From NCBI RefSeq assembly GCF_014650175.1, contig NZ_BMUL01000002.1, positions 563,150 to 627,149 of the forward strand: DNA of 64,000 nucleotides. Direction: 5' to 3'. Position numbers and translations under genes: made by a program. The DNA is from Streptomyces termitum (GTDB lineage: Bacteria > Actinomycetota > Actinomycetes > Streptomycetales > Streptomycetaceae). Of the stretch, positions 41,678 to 49,583 are shown piece after piece (positions within the stretch are counted from its first letter, which is position 1; each line of letters begins with the position of its first letter). Under the pieces are notes generated by a model. That model made no database searches. It was not told where the DNA came from and saw only the letters and a program-made list of their open reading frames with translations.

Positions 41678-43957
41678 TCAGTCCCGCAGCAGGTCCGGCA
41701 CGCCCGCCGCGTCCGGCAGGTCCCGCTCCCCCGACAGCACCGTCAGCGCCTGCGTCGAGCGGGTCAGCGCCACGTACAGCACCCGCAGTCCGGCCGGGGA
41801 CTCGTCGGCGATCTCCGCCGGGGAGACCACCAGCGTGGCGTCGTACTCCAGGCCCTTCGCCTCCAGCGAGCCCAGCGCGACCACCCGGTCGCCGAGCCCG
41901 GCCAGCCAGCGGGCCGCCTCCGCCCGCCGGTCCATGGCCACCACCACGCCCACCGTGCCCTCCACCGAGGCCAGCAGCCGCTCCGCCTCCGACCGCACGG
42001 CGGCGGCCAGGTCGGCGCCCTCGCCCAGGGCCGTGAAGCGGGGCTCGACGCCCGTCGAGCGGACCGCGCGCGGCGCCTCCTTCCCCGGCATCGCCAGGGC
42101 CAGCACCTTGGCCGCCAGCTCGGCGATCTCGGCCGGGTTGCGGTAGTTGACGGTCAGTTCGAAGCGGCGGCGCGGCCGGGAGCCCAGCGCCTCGTCCCGG
42201 GCCGCCGCCGCCTCGTCCGGGTCCGACCAGGACGACTGCGCCGGGTCCCCGACGACCGTCCAGGTGGCGTGCCGGCCCCGGCGGCCGACCATCCGCCACT
42301 GCATGGGCGTCAGGTCCTGCGCCTCGTCGACGATGACGTGGGCGTACTCGGTGCGCTCGGCCGCGAGCCGCTCGGCCCGCTCGCGCTGGGTCTCCTCCCG
42401 TACCGGCATCAGCTCCTCCAGGCCGGTGAGCTGGTCCAGCGGGTCGTACTCCCGCTTCCGCTTCGGCCGGGCCGGGGCGCCGAGCAGGGTGTGCAGCTCG
42501 TCCAGGAGGGCCACGTCGTGGACGGAGAGGCCGGGGCGGCGCAGCGAGCGGGCCAGCCGCCGGGTCTCGCCGGGGTTGAGGACCCGGCGGGCCCAGCGGC
42601 CCAGCCGCCGCTCGTCGGCCATGGCGTCGAGCACGCCGCGCGGGGTGAGCTCCGGCCACCAGGCGTCGAGGAAGCCGAGGAAGGCGTCCTCGGTGGAGAC
42701 GTCCTCGTCGAAGGAGGAGCGCAGCTCGGCGGCGAGTTCCGGGTCGCTGTGCCGGCCGACCGCGCCCGACTTGGCGTACAGCGCGTCGAGGAGGAGCCGG
42801 CGGGCGCGGGGGCGCAGCAGGTTGACGGGCGCGGTGCCGGAGAGCACGTTCTGCCGGATGCGGCGCAGCTCCGGCTCCTCCAGCTCCAGGCGGCGGCCGA
42901 AGGCGACGACCCGCAGCAGCCTGGGCGCCGCCGGGCCCTCCAGGGCGCCGCGCGCGGCCTTGCGGAGCACGGCGAGCATCCGGGAGGAGCCCTTGATCCG
43001 GGAGACGGCGGGCTCGTCGTACACGTCCGCCTCCGCCCCGTCGACGAGGCCGCCCAGGGCCCGGATCGCGACCTGGCCCTCCTCGCCCAGCGAGGGCAGC
43101 ACGCCCTCGGTGTACGAGACGAGGAGCGGGGTCGGCGAGACGATCAGGATGCCGCCGGAGTAGCGCCGCCGGTCCTGGTAGAGCAGGTACGCGGCCCGGT
43201 GCAGCGCCACCGCCGTCTTGCCCGTGCCGGGACCGCCCTCGACATAGGTGACGGAGGCGGCGGGGGCGCGGATGACGAGGTCCTGCTCGGCCTGGATGGA
43301 GGAGACGATGTCCCGCATCGAGTGCGAGCGGGCCTGGCCGAGCGCGGCCATCAGGGCGCCGTCGCCGATGACGGGCAGTTCGGCGCCGCCGAGGGTGGCC
43401 CGCAGCTCGGGGCGCATCAGGTCGTCCTCGACGCCGAGGACCCGGCGGCCCTTGGAGCGGATGACGCGCCGGCGCACCACCCGGCCGGGCTCGACCGGGG
43501 TGGACCGGTAGAAGGGCGCGGCGGCCGGGGCCCGCCAGTCGATGACGAGCGGGGAGTAGTCGGCGTCGAGGACGCCGATGCGGCCGATGTGCAGGGTCTC
43601 GCCGATCTCGGCGGTGTTGTCGGGCCGGATCGCGTCGTCGGCGGGCTCGACGGAGGTGTAGGCGCCGTCCGGGCCCCGCACCCCGTCCTTGCCGTACAGC
43701 AGGTCGATCCGCCCGAAGAGGAAGTCCTCGAACTCGTTGTTGAGCCGGTTGAGGTGGATGCCGGCGCGGAAGACCTGCGCGTCGCGCTCGGCGAGGGCGC
43801 CCGGCGTGCCGACGTGCCCCTTCTGGGCGGCGTCGTTCATCAGGAACTCCGCCTCGTGGATCTTCTCCTCCAGCCGGCGGTAGACCTGGTCCAGATGTTC
43901 CTGCTCGACACCGATCTCACGGTCCGCGACCGTGTCGACGGCTTCCTGCGCGGCCAC
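41678..43957 (-). CDS. helD: HelD-like UvrD-family helicase
   Basis: 759 residues; actinobacterial HelD proteins recycle stalled RNA polymerase. The N-terminal coiled segment (HLDQVYRRLEEKIHEAEFLMNDAAQKG) would enter the polymerase. Walker A is EGGPGTGKTAVALHRAAYL (residues 241-248). Other helicase motifs are VIVDEAQDLTPMQWRMVGRR, VVGDPAQSSW, LTVNYRNPAEIAELA and a C-terminal LRVLYVALTRSTQALTVL. The conserved LVIDWRAPAAAPFYRSTP is typical of HelD. The start region shows no inverted repeat like the rifamycin-associated element. Some Streptomyces relatives (HelR) give rifamycin tolerance; whether this is one is unknown. Confidence 0.9.
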   Translation of the reverse strand: MAAQEAVDTVADREIGVEQEHLDQVYRRLEEKIHEAEFLMNDAAQKGHVGTPGALAERDAQVFRAGIHLNRLNNEFEDFLFGRIDLLYGKDGVRGPDGAYTSVEPADDAIRPDNTAEIGETLHIGRIGVLDADYSPLVIDWRAPAAAPFYRSTPVEPGRVVRRRVIRSKGRRVLGVEDDLMRPELRATLGGAELPVIGDGALMAALGQARSHSMRDIVSSIQAEQDLVIRAPAASVTYVEGGPGTGKTAVALHRAAYLLYQDRRRYSGGILIVSPTPLLVSYTEGVLPSLGEEGQVAIRALGGLVDGAEADVYDEPAVSRIKGSSRMLAVLRKAARGALEGPAAPRLLRVVAFGRRLELEEPELRRIRQNVLSGTAPVNLLRPRARRLLLDALYAKSGAVGRHSDPELAAELRSSFDEDVSTEDAFLGFLDAWWPELTPRGVLDAMADERRLGRWARRVLNPGETRRLARSLRRPGLSVHDVALLDELHTLLGAPARPKRKREYDPLDQLTGLEELMPVREETQRERAERLAAERTEYAHVIVDEAQDLTPMQWRMVGRRGRHATWTVVGDPAQSSWSDPDEAAAARDEALGSRPRRRFELTVNYRNPAEIAELAAKVLALAMPGKEAPRAVRSTGVEPRFTALGEGADLAAAVRSEAERLLASVEGTVGVVVAMDRRAEAARWLAGLGDRVVALGSLEAKGLEYDATLVVSPAEIADESPAGLRVLYVALTRSTQALTVLSGERDLPDAAGVPDLLRD

Positions 43958-44019
43958 TGAGGCCCCCTTCTGACGTGCACTGGGCAGCCGTCAAAGGTAC
44001 GCCACCGAAGGCCGCCGTG

Positions 44020-44538
44020 TCAGGCGCGGGGCGGGTCCTCGTCGTGCAGGATCAGCTGGAAGAGGTGGTGGTCGCGCCACGCCCCGTCGATGTGGAGGTA
44101 GCGGGGGGCGGTGCCGATCCGCTCGAAGCCGCTCTTGGCCAGGACGCGCTGCGAGGCGTGGTTGTCCAGGAGGGTGCCGGCGGCCAGCCGGTGCAGGCCC
44201 ATGTCGTCCCGGGCGGCATCGGTCACGACGCGGACGAGGGCGGTCGCCAGGCCCCGGCCGCCGTGCGCCGGATCGACCCAGTAGCCGAGGGAGGCGCCGC
44301 GGAGCGGGCCCATGACGATGCCCGACAGGGTCGCGTTGGCGACGATCTCGCCGCCCGCCCAGGCGAACCACCGGCGGCCGCCGTCGGCCAGCCGCTCGGC
44401 CTGCCCCTCGGCCGTGTAGTAGTGCTCGGTGCGGTACGGCTCCCAGGGCCGCATGTGCGCGCGGGTGCGGAGCACCGCGCGGGCGAGCGCCGCCGCGTCC
44501 TCGGGCCGGGCTTCCCTGATCTCCGTCTCGGTGTCCAT
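44020..44538 (-). CDS. GNAT acetyltransferase (RimJ/RimL type)
   Basis: 172 residues. GNAT motif A is YWVDPAHGGRGLATALVRVVTDAARDDMGLHRL, with the acetyl-CoA P-loop GGRGLA. Motif B is AGTLLDNHASQRVLAKSGFERIGTAPRYLHIDGAWRDHHLFQLI, as in RimJ/RimL N-terminal acetyltransferases. Target unknown. It is on the same strand as the HelD-like gene, 62 bases downstream, and 28 bases upstream of the nnaR stop. Confidence 0.92.
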   Translation of the reverse strand: MDTETEIREARPEDAAALARAVLRTRAHMRPWEPYRTEHYYTAEGQAERLADGGRRWFAWAGGEIVANATLSGIVMGPLRGASLGYWVDPAHGGRGLATALVRVVTDAARDDMGLHRLAAGTLLDNHASQRVLAKSGFERIGTAPRYLHIDGAWRDHHLFQLILHDEDPPRA

Positions 44539-44566
44539 CCCGGCACGCTACCGCGCGCGTCCGGGG

Positions 44567-45745
44567 TCACGGCGCGGCGGGCGCCCCGGCCCGGGGGTCG
44601 ACGGAGAGGCGGTAGCCGCGTTTGACGACGGTCTGGACGAGGTGCGGGGTGCCGAGGGCGGTGCGCAGCCGTGCCACGGCCGTCTCGACGGCGTGCTCGT
44701 CGCGGCCCGCGCCGGGCAGCGCCCGCAGGAGTTCGGCGCGGGGCACGACCCAGCCGGGGCGGCGGGCGAGGGCGCGCAGGAGGGCCATGCCGGCGGGCGG
44801 GACGGGCCGCAGGGCGCCGTCGACGAGGACGGCGTGGCCGCGCAGTTCGACCCGGTGCCCGGCGACGGGCAGCACCGGGGCGCGGGCGGGCAGTTCGGTG
44901 CACAGGACCTGGACCAGGGGGCCGAGGCGGAAGCGTTCGGGCTGGTGGACGGGGATCTCCTCGGCGAGCAGGGGCAGTGCGGTGACGGGGCCGACGCCCG
45001 CCACGAGGACGTCGCGGCGGAGCGCGGCGACGGCCTCCTCGCGCAGGCCCCGTCCGGCGGCGCGGGCGAGGAGCGAGGCGGCGGCGGGGGCGCTGGTGAA
45101 GGCGAGCGCGTCGACGGTGCGGGCGAGGACCGCGTCGAGGAGCCGGTCGAGGGGGGCGGGGTCCTCGGGCGGCATCCAGCGGTAGACGGGGACGGCGAGG
45201 ACGGTCGCCCCGGCGGCGGTGAGGGCCTCGGCGAAGCCGGGGAGGGGTTCGCCGTGGAGCTGGACGGCGACGCGGCGGCCGGCGACGCCCTCGGCGAGGA
45301 GCCGGTCGAGGACCTCGGCCATGGACTCGGAGGAGGGCGACCAGCTCTCGGTGAGTCCGGCGGCCCGGACGGCGCCCTTCACCTTCGGGCCGCGGGCGAG
45401 GAGGGAGGTGCCGCGCAGGGCGTCGAGGAGGGCGGTGCCGTGGCCCCAGCCCTCGGCGGCCTCGATCCAGCCGCGGAAGCCGATGGCGGTGGTGGCGACG
45501 ACGGTGTCGGGGGCGGCGGCGATGATCTCCCGGGTGGCGGCGAGGAGTTCGGTGTCGTCGGCGAGGGGGACGATCCGCAGGGCGGGCCCGTGGACGACGG
45601 CCGCGCCGCGCCGGCGGAGCAGGGCGACGAGTTCGTCCGCGCGCCGGGCGGCGGTGACGCCGACGGTGAAGCCGGCCAGGGGGCCGTGTGCGTGCTGGTC
45701 CATGGTCGTCGAGGGTGGCGCGGGCGCGTGTCGGTCTCGGTTCAC
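44567..45745 (-). CDS. nnaR: NnaR-type regulator (HemD-like domain + winged helix)
   Basis: 392 residues from GTG 45745 (AGGAAA about 7 bases upstream); ATG 45703 is an alternative. Residues ~20-280 form a uroporphyrinogen-III synthase-like domain (FTVGVTAARRADELVALLRRRGAAVVHGPAL). The C-terminal ~95 residues are an OmpR-type winged helix: HRVELRGHAVLVDGALRPVPPAGMALLRALARRPGWVVPRAELL and AVETAVARLRTALGTPHLVQTVVKRGYRL. In S. coelicolor this protein acts with GlnR to activate nitrate/nitrite assimilation. It lies 41 bases after narK on the same strand. Confidence 0.93.
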   Translation of the reverse strand: MNRDRHAPAPPSTTMDQHAHGPLAGFTVGVTAARRADELVALLRRRGAAVVHGPALRIVPLADDTELLAATREIIAAAPDTVVATTAIGFRGWIEAAEGWGHGTALLDALRGTSLLARGPKVKGAVRAAGLTESWSPSSESMAEVLDRLLAEGVAGRRVAVQLHGEPLPGFAEALTAAGATVLAVPVYRWMPPEDPAPLDRLLDAVLARTVDALAFTSAPAAASLLARAAGRGLREEAVAALRRDVLVAGVGPVTALPLLAEEIPVHQPERFRLGPLVQVLCTELPARAPVLPVAGHRVELRGHAVLVDGALRPVPPAGMALLRALARRPGWVVPRAELLRALPGAGRDEHAVETAVARLRTALGTPHLVQTVVKRGYRLSVDPRAGAPAAP

Positions 45746-45786
45746 GCGTATTTCCTGCCCGTTACGGTCGGCGTGCGGCATCCGGG

Positions 45787-47142
45787 TCACACCCGCGCGG
45801 GTCCGGGCCGGTGCTCCGGCTCCTCGGCTCCGGCGGCGGTGTCGGGGACGGCGGCGGGCCGGCGAAGGTATACCGCCCAGGTGACGGCGATGCAGGCGGC
45901 GTAGAAGGCGAGGAAGGCGAGGAAGGCCCCGGTGCCGGTGCCGACGGTCTGGAAGGACTGGCGGAAGGCGAGGTTGATGCCGAGGCCGCCGAGCGCGCCG
46001 ACGGCTCCGATGAGGCCCATGGAGGCGCCGGAGAGGCGCCGTCCGTAGGCTTCGGCGGCCTCGCCGGCCAGGCCCCGGCGGTGGCCCTGGGCGAGGAAGA
46101 TCGCCGGGATCATCTTGTAGGTGGAGCCGTTGCCGAGGCCGCTGAGGGCGAAGAGGGCGGTGAAGCCGGCGAGGAAGACGGTGAGGGACGCGGTCACCGA
46201 GGCGTAGACGACCACGCCGGTGGCGGCGGACATGGCGGCGAAGGCGGCGAGGGTGACGCGGGCACCGCCGTGCTTGTCGGCGAGGGCGCCGCCCCAGGGG
46301 CGGACGAGGGAGCCGAGCAGCGGGCCGAGGAAGGTGAGGGAGGCGGCCTGGAGGGGGGTGCGGCCGAACTGGGTCTGGAGGACGAGGCCGAAGGCGAAGC
46401 CGTAGCCGATGAAGGACCCGAAGGTGCCGACGTACAGGAAGGCCATGATCCAGGTGTGGCGGGCGCGTACGGCTTCGAGAACGGCCCCGGTGTCGTTCCG
46501 CACCGGCGTGAGGTTGTCCATGAAGAGCGCGGCGCAGACCGCGGCGACCACGATGAGCGGCAGGTAGACGCCGAGGACGATCCTCGGGTGGGCGGCGCCG
46601 GCGGTGCCGATGACGAGGAGGCCGGCGAGCTGGACGGCGGGGACGCCGATGTTGCCGCCGCCGGCGTTGAGGCCGAGGGCCCAGCCCTTCTTCCGCAGCG
46701 GGAAGAAGGCGTTGATGTTGGTCATGGAGGAGGCGAAGTTGCCGCCGCCGACGCCGGTGAGGGCGGCCACCAGGACGAAGGTCGGGTAGGAGGTGCCGGG
46801 TTCCATGACGGCGTGGGCGAGGCCGGTGGGCAGGAGGAGCGCGAGGGAGCTGAGGACGGTCCAGTTCCGGCCGCCGAAGCGGGCGACGGCGAAGGTGTAC
46901 GGGACGCGGACGAGGGCGCCGGTGAGGGTCGCGGTGGCGATGAGGAAGAACTTCCCGGCCGCGTCGACGCCGTACTCGGGTCCCATGAAGAGGACCATCA
47001 CGGACCACAGGCTCCAGACGGAGAAGCCGATGTGTTCGGAGAGGACGGAGAAGGCGAGGTTGCGCCGGGCGATCCGCTCGCCCTTCTCGCGCCAGAAGGT
47101 CTCGTCCTCCGGCTCCCACACGTCGATCCAGCGCCCGCCCAT
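45787..47142 (-). CDS. narK: Nitrate/nitrite transporter, NarK family
   Basis: 451 residues, MFS. ATG 47142 follows GGAGG by 7 bases. The cytoplasmic N terminus MGGRWIDVWEPEDETFWREKGERIARRN is typical of actinobacterial NarK. Family motifs: GGGNFASSMTNINAFFPLRKKGWALGLNAGGGNIG (first nitrate signature) and FALSGLGNGSTYKMIPAIF (second). The conserved Arg of VRVPYTFAVARFGGRNW is present. It moves nitrate in or nitrite out. A GlnR-like box lies 67-92 bases upstream. Gene order narK-nnaR fits nitrogen control. Confidence 0.94.
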   Translation of the reverse strand: MGGRWIDVWEPEDETFWREKGERIARRNLAFSVLSEHIGFSVWSLWSVMVLFMGPEYGVDAAGKFFLIATATLTGALVRVPYTFAVARFGGRNWTVLSSLALLLPTGLAHAVMEPGTSYPTFVLVAALTGVGGGNFASSMTNINAFFPLRKKGWALGLNAGGGNIGVPAVQLAGLLVIGTAGAAHPRIVLGVYLPLIVVAAVCAALFMDNLTPVRNDTGAVLEAVRARHTWIMAFLYVGTFGSFIGYGFAFGLVLQTQFGRTPLQAASLTFLGPLLGSLVRPWGGALADKHGGARVTLAAFAAMSAATGVVVYASVTASLTVFLAGFTALFALSGLGNGSTYKMIPAIFLAQGHRRGLAGEAAEAYGRRLSGASMGLIGAVGALGGLGINLAFRQSFQTVGTGTGAFLAFLAFYAACIAVTWAVYLRRPAAVPDTAAGAEEPEHRPGPARV

Positions 47143-47208
47143 GTCGCACCTCCGCCGGTGTCGGACCCGGTTTTCGGGTCCTGGTGGCGACGACGCTAGG
47201 GAGGGCGC

Positions 47209-47234
47209 GTTTCGGGGCGGTGCCGTGAGGTGAC
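47209..47234 (-). promoter_or_regulatory. Putative GlnR box before narK
   Basis: On the minus strand GGCAC-6 nt-GAAAC (47209-47224) differs by one base from the GlnR half-site pattern GTnAC-n6-GAAAC, and a GTCAC (47230-47234) lies just upstream as in tandem boxes. GlnR control of nitrate transport is known in Streptomyces. Confidence 0.5.
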
Positions 47235-47252
47235 GGCGGCGGAACCTTGCTC

Positions 47253-48233
47253 TCACCCGGCCGGGCCGGGCCGTGTGAGCGGCAGTCCCGGCTCGTCCTC
47301 GGGGAGCCAGGAGCCGGGCGGCCGGTCGAGCCAGCCCTCGCGGCGGCCGATCTCGCCGGCGGCGGCGCGCAGGGCGTCGAGGCCGGGGTGGCGCAGTCCG
47401 GCGCGCCAGACGAGGCTGACGGGCGAGAGCGGCACGGGGTCGGTGAGGGGCCGCAGGACGCAGCCGGGCATGGGCGGGAAGCCGGTGACGGCGAGGACGG
47501 GGGTGCGGTGCTTGGCCATGATCCGCTGGAACTCCTCCTTGCCGACGGCGAGCGGCGCGGGCGGTGCGAGGCGGATGCCGTGGCCGGCGAAGAGGCGGGC
47601 GGCGAGGTCGGTCCACTCGGGGGTGCGGTCGTTCCCGGCGCCCGCGTAGACCTCCGTGCCGGCGAGGCGGGCGAGCGGTACCTCGGGCAGGGCGGCCAGC
47701 TCGTGGTCGTCGGGCAGGATGACGGCCATCGGCTCGTGGCGGACGAAGTGGGAGTCGAGCCGGGCCCGCACGCCGGCCGGGAGGCCGCCGTACCGGCCGA
47801 AGGAGACGTCGAGCCGGCCGGCCAGGATCTCCCGGGCGGCGCCGGTGAGCCCGGACTCGTAGCGGGCCATCAGCTCCTGTTCGGGGGCGAGTTCGCGGGC
47901 CCGGGCCAGGACGCGGTCGTGGACGAGGCCGGGGCTGTTGAGGTCGACGAGGAGGGGCCGGGGCGCGGCGCGGAAGGCGTCGTGGAGGGCCTCGTGGGCG
48001 TCGAGGACGCGGCGGGCGTGCGGGAGGAGCCGTTCGCCGTCGGGGGTGAGGGCGACCTGCCGGGTGGTGCGGGTGAGGAGCTGGACGCCGAGGGCGCGCT
48101 CCAGGCGGGCGATGTCGCGGCTGAGGGCCTGCTGGGCGGTGTAGAGGCGGGCGGCGGCGCGGGTGAAGTGGAGTTCTTCGGCGACGGCGGTGAAGGCGCG
48201 CAGCAGGCGGGGGTCGAGGTCGGAGGAGGCCAC
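47253..48233 (-). CDS. LysR-family transcriptional regulator
   Basis: 326 residues from GTG 48233. The HTH is LRAFTAVAEELHFTRAAARLYTAQQALSRDIARLERALGVQLLTRTTRQVALTPDGE (residues ~9-65). The effector domain follows, with SFGRYGGLPAGVRARLDSHFVRHEPMAVILPDDHELA. It is divergent from an MFS exporter across 82 bp and is therefore its likely regulator. The 3' end approaches narK but is separated from it by the GlnR-like region. Confidence 0.92.
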   Translation of the reverse strand: MASSDLDPRLLRAFTAVAEELHFTRAAARLYTAQQALSRDIARLERALGVQLLTRTTRQVALTPDGERLLPHARRVLDAHEALHDAFRAAPRPLLVDLNSPGLVHDRVLARARELAPEQELMARYESGLTGAAREILAGRLDVSFGRYGGLPAGVRARLDSHFVRHEPMAVILPDDHELAALPEVPLARLAGTEVYAGAGNDRTPEWTDLAARLFAGHGIRLAPPAPLAVGKEEFQRIMAKHRTPVLAVTGFPPMPGCVLRPLTDPVPLSPVSLVWRAGLRHPGLDALRAAAGEIGRREGWLDRPPGSWLPEDEPGLPLTRPGPAG

Positions 48234-48315
48234 CCCGCATCTAACAACAGAAGTGCGTGAATTGCCACCGAACAGGTGTTGGACGGTCCGGGGGCGGCGG
48301 CCGGAGCCTTGGTCC

Positions 48316-49560
48316 ATGCCGCATTCCCTCCTCGCCCCGACCCCGGCCGGTCCCGGTCTGGCCCCCCGCTACCGCGAACCGGCCGCCCGCCGGCCCTCCG
48401 CCAACCCGTACGTCCGGCTGTTCGCCCTCCCCGGCACCCGCGCGTTCACCGCGGGCAACCTGGTCGCCCGGCTGCCCATGGGCATGTTCAGCGTCTCCGC
48501 GGTGATCATGATCGCCGGGGGGTACGGCTCGTACGCGCTGGCCGGCGCGGTCACCGCGACCGGGCTCGCGGCGACGGCGGTGGTCGCGCCGTGGACCGCC
48601 CGCCTGGTCGACCGGTACGGGCAGGCCCGGGTCGCCGTCCCGGCCGCCCTCCTGGCGGTCCTCGGCCAGCTGGCCCTGGTGCTGTGCGTGCGGGCGGGGG
48701 CACCGGCCTGGACCCTGTTCGCCTGCTACGCCGCGACCGCGACCGCGCCGAACACCGGCGGCATGTCCCGGGCCCGCTGGGCGCACCTGTACCGGGACGA
48801 CCCGGCGGCCCGGCACACCGCGAACGCCTTCGAGCAGGCGGCGGACGAGTTGTGCTTCATGCTCGGGCCGGTGCTGGCCGCGTTCCTGTGCGCGGCGCTG
48901 TTCCCGGAGGCGGGCAGCCTGGCGGGCGCGGCGCTGTTCCTGGGCGGGGTGCTGGTCTTCGCGGCGCAGCGCTCGACGGAGCCGCCGCCGTCGCCCCGCG
49001 TGTCGGCGGGTTCGCCGCTGCGCGCGCCGGGGATGGCGCCGCTGCTGGGCGTGTTCCTCGCGCTGGGGGCGGTGTTCGGCGCGATGGAGGTGGTGACGCT
49101 GGCGTACGTGGACGGCCCGGCGGCCGGTCCGGTCCTGGCGCTCCAGGCGGCGGGCTCGTGCGCGGCCGGCCTGCTCTACGGCCGGGTGCGGCGCACGGTG
49201 GGCCTGGTGCCGTGCCTGGTGGCGATGACGGCCCTGATGGCGCTGCCGCTCCTGGCCGCCTCGGGCGGGGCGCTGCCGGCCCTGGCGGGCGCGCTCCTGG
49301 TGGCGGGCATGGCGACGGCGCCGACGCTGGTCACGGGCATGTCCCGGGTCCAGTCGCTGACCCCGCCGTCCCGGCTGAACGAGGGCATGACCCTGGCGGT
49401 GACGGCCCTCCTGGGCGGCATCGCGGCGGGTTCGGCGGCGGGCGGCTGGACGGTGGAGCACGTGGGCGCCGTGTACGGCTACGTCCTGCCGGTCGCGGCG
49501 GCGGGGACCGCCCTGCTGCCGGCGGCCCTGCCGGGGCACGCGGCGTCCCGGCGGCCGTAG
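48316..49560 (+). CDS. MFS transporter under LysR control
   Basis: 414 residues, about 12 membrane segments. After MPHSLLAPTPAGPGLAPRYREPAARRPSANPYVRLFALPGTRAFTAGNLVARLPMGM comes TARLVDRYGQARVAVPAALLAVLGQLAL (motif A variant DRYGQAR). Substrate unknown; the family includes sugar and drug exporters. GGAG lies 11 bases before the ATG. Its stop codon is embedded in a hairpin that also serves the convergent secreted-protein gene. Confidence 0.88.
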   Translation: MPHSLLAPTPAGPGLAPRYREPAARRPSANPYVRLFALPGTRAFTAGNLVARLPMGMFSVSAVIMIAGGYGSYALAGAVTATGLAATAVVAPWTARLVDRYGQARVAVPAALLAVLGQLALVLCVRAGAPAWTLFACYAATATAPNTGGMSRARWAHLYRDDPAARHTANAFEQAADELCFMLGPVLAAFLCAALFPEAGSLAGAALFLGGVLVFAAQRSTEPPPSPRVSAGSPLRAPGMAPLLGVFLALGAVFGAMEVVTLAYVDGPAAGPVLALQAAGSCAAGLLYGRVRRTVGLVPCLVAMTALMALPLLAASGGALPALAGALLVAGMATAPTLVTGMSRVQSLTPPSRLNEGMTLAVTALLGGIAAGSAAGGWTVEHVGAVYGYVLPVAAAGTALLPAALPGHAASRRP

Positions 49561-49577
49561 GTCCGGCCGCCGGGACG
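49544..49577. terminator. Terminator between MFS and secreted-protein genes
   Basis: 13-bp perfect stem (49544-49556 with 49565-49577); the loop holds the TAG stop of the MFS gene. Confidence 0.7.
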
Positions 49578-49583
49578 GGCGGG

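Noticed and set aside
43958-44019. Rifamycin-associated element upstream of the HelD-like gene
   Set aside because: The short upstream region has no matching long inverted repeat.
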